Positions 1-10,215 are shown, numbered from the stretch's first letter. The stretch is 64,000 nt of DNA from Carposina sasakii (GCA_014607495.2 CP053169.1:1674001-1738000), one strand, 5' to 3'. Notes: generated by a model from the letters alone, not told the origin. Translations and numbers: made by a program.

Positions 1-289
1 GTCATTGCCGGCAACGCTTCAGTCGACCGGCGTCACCGGCATGTTGCGAACGTAGCCGCTGTGTCAAAACCCTTATTCAATTTTTCCTGTTTTGGATCGT
101 TATTTTCGGTGAGTTTTGATTAAGTGTTGATGCGGGGCCCTAGAAAACATTGTTGATTTATTATTGAGGAGTGTTAAAGAAATTAAACTATGGGGTACTG
201 CTTAGAATTGGTCCCATGAAAAAAGTGATTGTCCCGAAATCTACAATCATTTATATAACCTTGAACTGACTTTTTATTTAAAATGGGTA
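1..289. other. Left flank of the pogo element; partial SINE-A-like head
   Basis: No coding sequence. Around 130-160 the text GATGCGGGGCCCTAGAAAAC resembles the head of the SINE-A family described at 15407. The stretch at about 61-160 resembles about 2765-2875 on the other side of the pogo element (shared AAAACCCTTATT and GCGGGG...CTAGAAAACAT). The transposon therefore sits between two similar flanks. Confidence 0.4.
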
Positions 290-396
290 GGTGCGGGTAA
301 TATCAAAGGACCGATATCCACAACAAGTTGTTGTAAATATGGACCAGTAGGCTTATTCATAATTGACACATTTTCTTCTTTGGCACCTAGGAACTG

Positions 397-2375
397 ATGG
401 CTCCCACGCACTCAAAACCTTCTAAAGTTCGGTTTAGTCAAACATGGAACAAGGATGCTATGAAAGAAGCTATTGCGCTCCAAACGATAAGGGATTTTCG
501 AAAAAAATGGGGTTTCTAAGGGCATCGAAATTAAAAACTTTCAACGTTCCTAAAACGACACTTCGTCGTTTGGTTGCTGATAAAGACTAGTTAAACCTTT
601 GGACGTGTTAACATCTGCCAAATTAGGAAGAAAACCGGTTCTGCCACCAGAGTTGGAAGGGAACAAAGATTCAGGTAACTCGTTGATTATGTCTTAATCA
701 TGGAAGCAAAGTTTTTAACAAAAGATGGACAAATTTTTACGCGAAGAGATATCAGAACACTGGCGTTCCAGCTAGCAGTCCAAAACAACCTTCCGAACCC
801 ATTTTCAACCATCCATCAGTGTGCTGGAATAGATTGGCTACGCTTGTTTCTTAAACGCCATCCAAATCTCTCGTTTCGTCAGCCTACGGGAACATCTGAA
901 GCCCGCGCCAAAGGTTTCAATAAAGAAAATGTTAGCCTCTTCTTTGATTTGTTGGAAAAGCAAATGGAAGAACATCACTTTAGTCCGGATAACATCTACA
1001 ACGTTGATGAGACTGGAATATCAGTGGTTCCAAATAAATTGCCAAAAGTATTAAGTCTTAGAGGTAAAAGACAGATTGGAGCACTAACTTCTGCCGAAAG
1101 AGGATCCCTGATAACATGCATAATGTGCATGAGTGCAGGAGGTGGATTCGTACCGCCAATGTTTATTTTTCCTCGGAAGAAAGACAACCTTCTTCTTATG
1201 AGAGGCGCTCCACCAGGCTCTATTCACGCCAATCATCCCTCAGGTTAAGTGCAAACGAATCTGTTCACTAAGTGGTTTCGGCACTTCATAAATAAAGTGA
1301 AACCTACTGCATCTTCTCCTGTTTTGCTGATATTAGATGGGCATTCAAGTCATATGAGAAATATAGAACTTATCGATCTGGCCAGAGAAAATCACGTGCA
1401 TCTTTTGTCGATTCCACCTCATTCCAGCCACAAGATTCAGCCACTGGATAAAACTTTCATGGGGCCGCTAAAAAATACTATGCAGAAGAAATAAGATGCT
1501 GGCTAAGAGTAAATGTTCGAGCCCTAACACATTTTGACATCGTGGAGTTACTTGGACGAGCTTACCTACGAACACAAACGGGAGAAATAGCTGTAAAAGG
1601 ATTTGAATCAACTGGAATCTATCCAGTTAATCGGTACATCTTTAAAGATCATGATTTCATTGCAGCTGAGGAGGTCAATCAAGAGCTACCCAATTCAAAT
1701 GATTCTCAGACTCAGGAAAATGTTCACCAGGCAACAGACGAAAACACAATAGTCTCTCAGAACGTAGATTCTCCGCAATTGCCAGTCACCATTGATACAG
1801 CGGCAACGACTCATCAAGAACCTACGACTTCTGCTACGTTTGACTCAAAACCATCGACTTCAACTGGTTCAAGAGAAAATCCATATGTTACACCTCAACA
1901 AATATCTCCCATCCCTGTAAGAATGAAGAAACAGTCCAACCGAGGAAGAAAACCTGGTAAATCAGAACTATTAACATCTTCACCATACAAACAGGCGTTA
2001 GAAGAATCACTGAAAAAAAAAGAAGACAAGGAATCGAAGAAAAAAAATCCTAGAAAATCAAAGAAAGATCCAAAGAACAAAGCATGCAAGAATTTGAAAT
2101 TTAACTCAAAGAAAGGCAAGACAGCAACTAAAGAAATAATACAAGATGAAGCTTCATCATCAGAGTCTGATGGTGAGTACATTCCAGATGATTCATCTGA
2201 GGGTAGTCCTGATAGAAGATGCCGGAATGATGCGAGCTGTATTTATTGTACCGGTTTATATTCTGAAGATCGACGAGGAGAAACATGGTTACAGTGTGTC
2301 TCATGCAACCTATGGGCTCACGAAGACTGTTCTGAATGTTTAAATGATTATTTTTTGTGTGATTATTGCAAATAA
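397..2375 (+). pseudogene. Broken pogo/Tigger-like (CENP-B/jerky-type) transposase with C-terminal PHD finger
   Basis: This encoded a cut-and-paste transposase acting on TA sites. The likely start is ATG 397 (MAPTHSKPSKVRF). A psq-type helix-turn-helix follows, containing KEAIALQTIRDF, then after a frame break near 518, VPKTTLRRLV. A long frame (700-1248) holds the CENP-B-like second DNA-binding region (WLRLFLKRHPNLSFRQP) and the first catalytic Asp in NVDETG. A TAA at 1246-1248 interrupts it. The next frame (1249-1494) holds the second Asp in LILDGHSSH and the third in IQPLDKTF, with 36 residues between these two. A shift near 1475 leads to the last frame, which runs to 2375. That frame has a Ser/Thr-rich linker, a Lys-rich basic patch (about 1920-2140), an acidic SSSESD stretch and a PHD-type finger. 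At least four breaks make it non-functional here. Confidence 0.85.
2235..2372 (+). other. PHD-type zinc finger at the transposase C-terminus
   Basis: The eight ligands follow the C4HC3 order: CIYC, 15 residues, CVSC, NLWA then H, two residues then C, nine residues, and CDYC just before the stop. The aromatic-rich [12 protein letters not shown] core is typical of PHD fingers, which in host proteins bind histone tails. The last spacer (nine residues) is shorter than usual. This finger follows a basic and acidic linker. I infer a chromatin- or DNA-contact role; that is not shown by sequence. Confidence 0.75.
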
Positions 2376-2401
2376 AACCCTTTGTTATTTCCAACTACAC
2401 C

Positions 2402-2448
2402 ACAGTGTGTTAAATATGGACCACCTTGGTCCATATTTAACACACTGT
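2402..2448. repeat. Perfect 22-bp palindrome inside the 3' end of the pogo element
   Basis: The arms at 2402-2423 and 2427-2448 pair perfectly around a 3-nt spacer (CCT). Each arm contains TTAAATATGGACCA, which also resembles the subterminal left sequence near 335-347 (GTAAATATGGACCA) and the right TIR (AAATATGGACC in reverse). The repeated motif suggests transposase binding sites, or a transcript-end hairpin just after the stop codon at 2375. Confidence 0.75.
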
Positions 2449-2665
2449 AGGCCATATTACCCACATGTATGGGATCTTCTCAAAAGGGGAGTTTGCTAGA
2501 AATTTAAATTTTATTTTCGTTAATTATGGAGAAGTTCCTATTTTTTTGTTTGTTTATGATGGATGATTGAACATAAGACTGATTAATAATAAAAATGTTT
2601 CTGTTTAAATGTATTACTTGGTTTTATTTTCGAAATAGTTATTGGTGGTCCATATTTGCCGCACT

Positions 2666-3204
2666 TACTCTATTGATGACCAATAAATTCTGCTCACGCT
2701 CGCATTTTCTATTTAAATTTAAACTTTTCTTTGCGAAAAAGAAAATATCCTACTTAGAAAATGTTTGCTTTCTAAAACCCTTATTGAATTTTCTATCACT
2801 AATTTACTTAATTGATTAGTATATTTTAGTTGTGCTGATGCGGGGCTTCACTAGAAAACATCAGCTTCATCTCCTTCTGTGCGTGTGTAAGAATCTATGC
2901 AAGTTCCTTAGACGACTCTTGTCCCATAGAAAAATATGTAACTTGGCAAATTCACTACACTCGATACTACTATACTAGTCCTTATTCTATTTATTGTGTA
3001 ATACAATCCAGTATATTAAAGGAATCGGAGCAGTAGGTAGGTGCGGTAACCTACATTTACAAGGCCGGCACTGAGTTTTGGTGTTTGGTCGATATCACGC
3101 GAAATCTTGTTACGTTGTCTACTAAGTTATTTGCAAGTTTTTAGTAAATTTAATGTAGGTAGGTACTAATCAGTACAAGTCAGGTTCCGATGTCCCCAAA
3201 ACGG
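2666..3204. other. Non-coding flank with a SINE-A fragment
   Basis: A SINE-A head lies at about 2832-2926 (GTGCTGATGCGGGGCTTCAC, then CATCAGCTTCATCTCC and TTAGACGACTCTTG). The rest is AT-rich with no recognised feature. Confidence 0.6.
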
Positions 3205-3520
3205 GGACTCATATCATCATCATCATCAGCCTAATGCAGTCCACTGCTGGACGTAGGCCTCCCCCAGGGTACGCCACAAGACTGCCATGTGGGGTATTTG
3301 CCCATAGTCACCACGCTGGGCAGGCGGGTTGGTGACCGCAGTTTGTATTTTGGACTATGTTGTCAATACGGGAGGTGCTGCTGTCCACCTCCCGGAAACC
3401 CTTAACCGCCTCGTACGATACCCACGGGCAGAAATGGGGTGGTACGAATTCTACTCTGCCGGCACTAAGCGGCCAATTTTCAGTAATGTAGCAGGCACAA
3501 AGCATTTGCTTGGAACATTT
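3205..3520 (-). repeat. SINE-C copy (RTE-tailed SINE)
   Basis: Read on the minus strand, the element runs through GGTTTCCGGGAGGTGG and GGTGACTATGGGCAAA. It ends GGCCTACGTCCAGCAGTGGA...(ATG)n, seen on the plus strand as the (ATC)n run at 3213-3227. The same unit recurs at about 12000, 26595, 34950, 46165, 51583, 57965 and 60585. Its last 60 bp match the end of the RTE-type reverse transcriptase frame at 8272-8415, so the family probably borrows RTE machinery. The open frames here are shadows of the repeat. Confidence 0.8.
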
Positions 3521-4895
3521 TGGTAGTCTCGTACCGTAGTCCCCAAAACGGGGATAACGAGAATAGGTACATGGGTACAGTGCAGTACCATTTGTTATTT
3601 TATTAGTGTGATTCTTAGATTAAATTAAATAGCGCTATTTTAATGTAATCTAAGGTGTGATTGGAAAAATATTTTCGTTCGTAGAGATGTGATCCCATGC
3701 TGATACGTTGTAGTTTGTAGTTATTCTGATCTAAGTTACTTTGTAGTCATTCTGAGTTTATACATTAAAGAGGCATTTCTGATGCGATCTTACTTGCATG
3801 TCTGTTTGCGTAGAATTATCATATAAATAGTCGTAATCACGGTAGAGTTTGCGTGTACAGGAACGTATCGATTTGCACACAGTGTAAATACTTAAATACA
3901 GTACACCAAATCATACTTTGTTAGGGATAAATAGGGAAATGTGGTCAAAACATCTTGGATCATGTTTTAAACTTGGTATTCAGTAAAGAAGTGAATAAAG
4001 TTGTATACGTAAAGTTGTATAATGTAATATGATAATTTCAAACTCCTACATTACTGTTTTTATTATCTACCTGAGTAGTAGAATTCCCTGTCAAAATATA
4101 ATATTGTCTTGTGTTCTCAAAAATGTACCTAACCTCTGTGAAGTAACGATAACTTTAGAAAATAACCGCGCGTTATTGTCTAAACTTATGCACATGCATT
4201 TGAGGGGATGTGGCGCAAGTTCAATGCACTATGTAATTAGCTCTACGCACATTACCCACTGATTTATTAGTAGGCTATGGTTAAGTTTCACTTATAAATG
4301 CTCTAAAATCCGCGAAATCTAGTTCGAACTTTTATTAAGTATTGTATAAGGGGTAAAATATAAAATAAAATAAAAAATATTTTTTTTATAAGTAACAGCT
4401 GTTTATCGACATATTTGGTTAGAATGGATCATCTATGTATTTTTTTCTCGAGTTTTTGAATTCGAATTTAGTTAGCGGAGAAAATATATAAAATGAGGTT
4501 TACTGGTCCTAGTTGTCGATACCTCGTATTTTGATACCTCGAGGGCGTCCCTCACTCGATGAGGTATTATTGTGTCTTAGGTTTTAGGTTTAGGTACTAT
4601 TGATTGAATTTTTTTTCCTAAACGTCTATAAAGTGTTAATAACAGCTTAAAACACCAACTATGAAGGTGATCATAAAATATGTAGTTGCATTAAATATGA
4701 ATAGTAGCGATCGATAGTAGAATCAACAGTAAACGTTGCCTAGCACCGTCTACTTTGTCCTTGATATTCATTTTTCTATGGAAAATGTATACGAGTATAA
4801 TTGTATGTATAGTATACATTTACGTAGGTACGTTATAAGTAGGTACAATGGGCAACTCGGCTAACACACCATTGAGGTAGAGTTTATCTTACCTG
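3521..4895. other. AT-rich non-coding stretch, nothing recognised
   Basis: No convincing coding frame, RNA gene or repeat family was seen. Short open frames (for example 4029-4262) have no recognisable motifs and low-complexity composition. Confidence 0.5.
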
Positions 4896-4903
4896 AGTTT
4901 TGT

Positions 4904-5214
4904 GGGTTTTGGGGCGTTTAGGTCCGCTTGTGTTTCGGTACGCGGACCAAAACGCCTAACAATGCCTTCTGAATGGGTCTATTCGTCCCGCGGGTCGAAT
5001 AACCCCATATTTTTATTATTATTGGGCGATTCGTTCCGATGTGATTTTTTTAACTGTGCTTAAATCTTTCAGAACAGGTAGTCAAAAAGTAAAAGTGAAA
5101 ATATGGGGTGATTCGTCGGGAGGAATATGGGACGAATAGACCCATTTAGAAGGCATTGTTAGGCGTTTCGGTCCGCGGACTGAAACACGAGCGGACCGAA
5201 ACGCTCCAAAACCC
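4904..5214. mobile_element. 311-bp foldback MITE with 8-bp target duplication
   Basis: The direct repeat AGTTTTGT lies at 4896-4903 and again at 5215-5222, exactly bounding an element that starts GGGTTTTGGGGCG and ends CGCTCCAAAACCC. The arms are about 90 bp and nearly identical when inverted (CGCCTAACAATGCCTTCT on one side, AGAAGGCATTGTTAGGCG on the other). They enclose an AT-rich centre. It has no coding capacity. An 8-bp duplication suggests a hAT-type transposase in trans; that class is inferred. Confidence 0.85.
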
Positions 5215-5269
5215 AGTTTTGTGGCAATATTTTGATAGTAGGTATGCCCTTGAATGATGAAACTATCCT

Positions 5270-5400
5270 AGATAAGCGGCGGTAGACTCACCCCTTACCA
5301 CGTGGGACGTAATAAGCTAACAGGTGAAAAGTGGGAATAATTGCACACTCTGCCTAACCTCTTTAGGGGATAAATGGGCGTGACTATATGTGTGTACTGT
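5270..5400 (+). repeat. SINE-H copy (TGACTATATGT tail)
   Basis: It contains CCACGTGGGACGTAATA, GGTGAAAAGTGGG, TTGCACACTCTGCC and the end GGGCGTGACTATATGTGTGTA. The inverse of this unit occurs twice in tandem at 43736-43960. The tail type (cgtgactatatgtatgta) resembles that of the SINE-B family. Confidence 0.6.
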
Positions 5401-5785
5401 TAGTGGCTAATTATCCCTTGAGGGCACTCGATTGAGGTGGATGTACGACATAATATAGTTACTTTGCCACGGTTGAGGGTTGAGTTAACGATTATTGATG
5501 TCGGAGTAAACCTGTGATCTGTTACAAGTTTAGAACAAATATTTGGGGGTGTAGGTAGGTCTGTGGGTAATGGTAAAATCGATATTGTATACTTTGTAGG
5601 CGAGTTCAGCCATGTTTGTTTAATCTATACGTACGGGTATTTAATTAATTGGAACTACGCATTTACCTACATTGTACATTTTATTATAACTGTAATTCAT
5701 ATAATGGGGCAGCCAGAACTACCTACAAGATCACGAAGGGCATCACATCCTCGTATAGCATAGCATTGATGACATTGATGTAAAC
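5401..5785. other. Non-coding spacer
   Basis: Nothing recognised. The 66-codon frame at 5563-5763 has no recognisable domain. Confidence 0.45.
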
Positions 5786-5972
5786 CAGGGGTTCACAAAC
5801 CTTTTTTTCTCATAGACCCCTTTCAAAAGTTAATTGATTCTGGTCGACCCCTGCAGGTCTACACCACATACAAATTAATTGTAAACACCAATTTTTTTCA
5901 CGCCAACGTTGACCCCCATCGAGTCTCCTGTGGACCCCTGGGGGTCCACCTGGACCACTTTGGGAACCACTG
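5786..5972. mobile_element. 187-bp hAT-type MITE, copy 1
   Basis: The ends are CAGGGGTTCACAAAC and TTTGGGAACCACTG, the CAGNGGTTC termini common in hAT elements. It has the same length and structure as the copy at 9167-9353 (internal GACCCCCATCGAGTCTCC). The flanking octamers ATGTAAAC and ATACTATC match at only four positions, so the target duplication here has decayed or was lost. Confidence 0.8.
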
Positions 5973-5997
5973 ATACTATCGATATTTGCGATACATT

Positions 5998-6127
5998 ATA
6001 AACGATCAGTTACAAGCTGCTCATCGCCTGGGATGAGGAGAGAGAGAACGGCCCTGAGTCCCTTAGTCGACTATTACGATACGCGCGGATGGAGATGCAA
6101 CTATTGAAGCTCCGGATCAGCACAGGT
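5998..6127 (-). repeat. SINE-A fragment
   Basis: It contains GCTCATCGCCTG, CCCTTAGTCGACTATTACG and GGAGATGCAACT, and ends at CGGATCAGCACAGG, the family's CAGC...CACAGG terminus. Confidence 0.7.
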
Positions 6128-6621
6128 TTATTATATGTAGTACGTTTTGTATAATAAAATAAAAAAAAGGCTTTAATAACAGTCCAGAAAAACCTACACC
6201 TACGGCTCTCCTACAACAAATGCGTTATCTTTCTCCTATTATGGACACAAATGGCAAGTTTGAAAGTCAAGACATATTTAATTTATTCCATTTAGTTCGT
6301 TCTTTGACTAAAATGGTATAGAATAGGGTTTGTAAAATTGCTTCTTGCTTCAACAAAACCTAATCCATTTCAGTTCATACTCAAGTCTGACTCAAATGGC
6401 TTAGGTTTTGTAAAGTTACTAAAGTTCTTCATAGATATGCGAATTAATTACTTAATGAAAGGTGTACTAATTAAACGTGCAATTTATACCGATGATATCT
6501 CCGGTTAATAATGTTTTTATTTGATTTAATTACAAACACGATCTGTCTCGATGCGCATGATGTGTGATATACATTACATACATACATAAAATCAATCTTG
6601 TATTGAAGCAACAAAATCAAA
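6128..6621. other. Non-coding spacer
   Basis: AT-rich DNA with a CATACATACATA run at its right end. No gene recognised. Confidence 0.45.
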
Positions 6622-6623
6622 TA

Positions 6624-6999
6624 CAGGGTGATTTTTGGTCGTCAACGTTCCCGAAAACTACGGAATCTCCTCATCATCACGATCATTTTTCTCCATGGAA
6701 GCATACCTGGGAAGTGTCTGGTTTCCAAAATATTAGGGTCCAAAGTTGAGTAAATAGACCGCGTTTTTCTGCATAAATGCACATAGACGCGCGTAGCAGG
6801 ATTTTTTCACGAAAAATAATTAATATCTGTCTATAAAAAAACTAACATAAACACTAGACACTATAAATTTCGCACGATCAAGGAAATTAAAAAAAAAAAA
6901 AAAAAAAAAAATTCCCAGCATTTTTTTTGGCATAAACTCACTTTATTTCATGTATAGAATACGTACCCTTCGTTACAGGTGGCCACAAAAAAACACCTG
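6624..6999 (+). mobile_element. MITE-1, full-length copy (TACAGG-type TIRs)
   Basis: It is flanked by TA at 6622-6623 and 7000-7001. The left end CAGGGTGATTTTTGGTCG and the inverted right end CAGGTGTTTTTTTGTGGCC form imperfect TIRs of about 25 bp. The body includes CTCCATGGAAGCATACC and TAGACGCGCGTAGC, shared with seven other copies. It is about 376 bp and non-coding. The TA target and CAGGG-type end suggest a mariner-like helper (inferred). Confidence 0.8.
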
Positions 7000-7024
7000 T
7001 ATAAAATATGAAGGTTTAATGGAA

Positions 7025-7172
7025 TTCAGGTGTTCTCTAAGGCGCTGCGATAAGCTAGCAACTTGTCTCCGATTACCTGATACACTTGTCCCTGCTATGC
7101 TAAACGTGGCTGTGTGATCTTCTTTATGATCCTGCTTTTCTGGCTATCCCATGTCGGGAAATACTGCCGTGT
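7025..7172 (+). repeat. SINE-A fragment
   Basis: It contains GATAAGCTAGCAACTTGT, GCTATGCTAAACGTGGCT, GATCCTGCTTTTCTGGCTA and the tail CCGTGTATTACGTGTGTA. The head is missing. Confidence 0.65.
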
Positions 7173-7289
7173 ATTACGTGTGTATATTCAAAGTAAGGAT
7201 TTCAGATTTCCACGATTTCATTAAAACTGCTTATGAATATACCAAACGGACAGATACCTTCCATATTTTATAACACTATAGTTTGGATT

Positions 7290-7882
7290 TAAAAAAAAAG
7301 CCGACAAGTGCGAGTTGAACTCGCGTGAAGAGGGTTCCGTACGATGTTACCTATCATGTTTTTTTAAATCTGACAAAAAGTTGGTACGCACAATATTGAG
7401 TGATTTACCATGTTATTTTAATATCATGGACTTCTTATAGGTTTTCCTATAATCTATAAGGAGAAAACTAATTTCTGTATTTTTTTCAAAATTTTAGGTT
7501 CAGTAGTTACGGAGATAAGGGGGGGGAATGGTCAATTTTCGTCTATTTTCTTGAATAACTTGGAAACTATTTATTTTAAAATTACAAAAAAATACAAGAT
7601 CTTCTCAACAAGACCTTTCATTTGATATGCCACACGATGCAGTTTTCAGAATTTTTTTTTTAATTTTCCCCTTCCCCCCCAAAAATGACCCCCCATATAC
7701 AGATTTCATCTGCTCACGTCACACCTCTGTGTTTGGGTCACAGGAATTGATATGTGTACCAAATTTCAACTTAATCGGTCTAATAGATTCGGAGATAATT
7801 GACTGTAAGCGACGGACGGACAGACACACGAGTGATCCTATAAGGGTTCCGTTTTTGTATTCAGACGTACGGAACCCTAAAA
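7290..7882. repeat. 'GTACGGAACCCT' interspersed repeat, about 590 bp
   Basis: It starts near GCCGACAAGTGCGAGTTG, has AGGGTTCCGTACGATG early, and ends GGTTCCGTTTTTG...GTACGGAACCCTAAAAA. It contains the runs GGAGATAAGG and CGGACGGACAGACACACG. This is the widespread insect repeat whose ends carry AGGGTTCCGTA and its inverse; its class is unsettled to me. The 124- and 120-codon frames inside it (7627-8001, 7719-8081) are not treated as genes. Confidence 0.7.
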
Positions 7883-8271
7883 ACAGTAATTTCGTCAAAC
7901 AATTCTCAGAAAAACTAACGGTAAGGGTGGTAACACATGACGGAAGCAGATGTCTGTGCAGCGAGCCGTGCGCACATCTGGTCGGTGCCTTATTATTTTG
8001 ACGCCAGGTAAAAATGACTGCGTTATAGTTTTGAGAATGGTCATTGGTTCTTATTGTTTTTGGTTTGAAAAAAAAATACATAGCTTGGAATTAGTCTTGC
8101 TTTAAGATAGTAGATAGAGATGTCTTGTCCAATACCAGTGAGGTGATTTCATCTAAGTCCAATACATATAATTTTGCATTCCTATTCCTAAAAAAAAATA
8201 TTATACATACATAAAAATCACGCTTCTTTCCCTTTTTAAAATTTAATATACACACAGACTCAGACTGTAGC

Positions 8272-8415
8272 GTAGCGTTGGACGCTGTCCGGCCCAGATG
8301 GACCGACGACTTGAAGAGGGCGGCTGGTAGTGACTGGATGGCAAAAACGGGAGATCGTACCATGTGGCGTACACTGGGGGATGCCTACGTCCAGCAGTGG
8401 AATGCAATGGGCTGA
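8272..8415 (+). pseudogene. C-terminal tail of an RTE-type LINE reverse transcriptase
   Basis: The frame reads VALDAVRPRWTDDLKRA, then GSDWMAKTGDRTMWRTL, then DAYVQQWNAMG and a stop. This matches the well-known C-terminus of insect RTE reverse transcriptases (RWxDD(I/L)KR...W...A.DR..W..L..AYVQQW). It is 5'-truncated, as usual for LINE copies. It encodes no catalytic domain. The last bases (GCCTACGTCCAGCAGTGG) are the shared tail of the SINE-C family. Confidence 0.85.
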
Positions 8416-8419
8416 TAAT

Positions 8420-9009
8420 TATATAGACAAAGTTAGATATCTACTTTCGTTTTTACAAAACTCTATATTTTTATTGTTTTTCATAGTTCGTCAATCTGTG
8501 ACAACTTAACATTAAGTTGATCAGCACGGAATTGAAACGACTGACCCTCGTAGTGATTTCACTGTCACTAAACCTAAACAGAGGGGTAAGCACGAACCTC
8601 CGTAACGCTAGTAGCGTCAAACTGTCAAATCACATAGATTTTGCTAACACAGGTTTCAATACACATTTCAGTCATTATTGTTATTATAAGCTTTTATTAC
8701 CATAGATAGAGCATGCAGAATGTAGCAAAATAACCGGTTAGATCCGGTTCGGCGGCCATAGACAATAGAGTTAGCCTCGATCTCCTGAATGTGCTCTTTT
8801 AGCCTTTTTACGTCGACATTGCAGTCATATTATGGAAATTCCCACGAAAATTCAATGAATTTTTGTATCTATACCTAATATTTTTACCTTTGTCGTGACT
8901 TCGACATGCTAATTTCATTATTCTATGATGCTAATGAAGATAAATCGCACATTGTCAGTTTATTAGGTAGGTCCGGTAGAACAGTTATTTCATAAGTTAG
9001 GGCAATTTT
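8420..9009. other. Non-coding spacer
   Basis: No recognised gene or repeat. The 62-codon frame at 8517 lacks motifs. Confidence 0.4.
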
Positions 9010-9158
9010 GACATTCGTGTCGTTTCCGTCCCCCATTCGGATTAAAAGTGCAGTTAGTACGGGAATAGGTACACCTGTGTTTGCACACATTTGTGCACAG
9101 TGTACTACAATATCTTCTGCGCAGTTAGCTATATTCTCCGTTGAACTTGGCCGCCATT
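9010..9158 (+). repeat. SINE-D fragment
   Basis: CACCTGTGTTTGCACACA, TTGTGCACAGTGTA and ATATTCTCCGTTGAACTTGG follow the order seen in the fuller copies at 17126-17444 and 58372-58672. A hAT MITE follows immediately. Confidence 0.55.
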
Positions 9159-9166
9159 ATTTAGAC

Positions 9167-9353
9167 CAGGGGTTCCCCAACTTTTATTCCTCATAGAACC
9201 CTTTTAAAAGTTAACCGGTTCTGGCGGACCCCCTACAGGCCCACATCACATACAAATTTATTGTGAACCTCCATTTTTTCACGCCAACGTAGACCCCCAT
9301 CGAGTCTCCTGTGGACCCCTGGGGGTCTACCTGGACCACTTTGGGAACCACTG
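9167..9353. mobile_element. 187-bp hAT-type MITE, copy 2, with perfect 8-bp target duplication
   Basis: ATTTAGAC is present at 9159-9166 and 9354-9361, exactly flanking CAGGGGTTCCCCAAC...TTTGGGAACCACTG. An 8-bp duplication with CAGNGGTTCC ends is diagnostic of hAT insertion. The element is non-coding and is mobilised in trans by inference. Confidence 0.9.
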
Positions 9354-9361
9354 ATTTAGAC

Positions 9362-10090
9362 GATAGAGGCGCGTTTGGTGACACTGTTGTACTCATAAAT
9401 TGTTTGAGTTAAGTAATTTCACGGTGTATACCGTTGAAACACTTCTGTTTAGTACTTAACTATAAGATATACACCAAAAATATACTCAATTAAATAATCC
9501 ATTAAATAGGCTATAGCTCACCTCTTTGCTCTAACATAAATGTGCGTCAAATTGGCCTTCGGGACTATCGTTCGTTTGTAGGTTATAATTTCGATTGCTG
9601 GCGTTAATTCTCTAACACTAGTATAATTAGAAAACTTGGTGATTGCTGCAATAATTTGCATCATTGTTTCGCCAGCGCTGGTAGGTGGTCAACGGCAGCC
9701 GTTAAATTGGATTGTGATGGTGCCTACTTAGATGTGACTCAAGGACAGGCTTGCCGAAATAATTGGGGCTGGAGCTTGGCCATTTTGAAAAATTTAATCG
9801 TAAACAGACGTCTGACTTTTTTGGTTTGAGGAAAAAAGTCTTTTTTGAGAGTTCTATTTGTTAAGTTTCTTTCGATGGATGATCAGGGAGTTGGTACTAA
9901 TACTGATCATCACTATGAACTGTCAATAAAGATACCCGATGGACCTGCAAGTTGATTTGTATATTATTGTCTAAGTACAATAATTGATATTAATGATATT
10001 ATATTATAGTAACATTTATAGCCGATCAAGTCGAAGGCATGGACAGGTCCGATCCTAGTCATACATAGGCCTGTGCCACAATAGTATATT
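9362..10090. other. Non-coding spacer
   Basis: Nothing recognised on either strand. Confidence 0.4.
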
Positions 10091-10097
10091 TCATTAC

Positions 10098-10214
10098 GAG
10101 TGCGGAAAGCCTGTCACTGCAAAGAGTTCCGACAAATGTCTATCCGAGCCGAGGCGCAGCCGAAGGTGAGGGTTGACAGTCGGAACAAGTCGCAATGACG
10201 GTTCCGCACGTGTA
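10098..10214. repeat. Short TIR element, about 115 bp
   Basis: GTGCGGAAAGCCTGTCACTG on the left is mirrored by CAATGACGGTTCCGCAC on the right, with GC-rich sequence between. It is probably a small MITE. Exact ends and target duplication are unclear. Confidence 0.45.
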
Positions 10215-10215
10215 C

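Larger units (their letters stand above)
290..2665 (+). mobile_element. pogo/Tigger-like DNA transposon with TIRs and TA target duplication
   Basis: The element starts GGTGCGGGTAATATC and ends GGTCCATATTTGCCGCACT. The reverse complement of the right end (AGTGCGGCAAATATGGACC) matches the left end with a small indel. It is bounded by TA at 288-289 and TA at 2666-2667, as expected of the Tc1/mariner/pogo superfamily. The 2376-bp length suits a full-length pogo/Tigger element. The interior carries a DDD transposase in several broken frames (397-2375). AAATATGGACC motifs recur near both ends and in a palindrome at 2402-2448. Boundaries are read directly; the superfamily call rests on the transposase and the TA target. 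Confidence 0.85.

Noticed and set aside
7627..8081. Overlapping 124- and 120-codon open frames on opposite strands
   Set aside because: Both lie largely inside the 'GTACGGAACCCT' repeat and have no recognisable domain.
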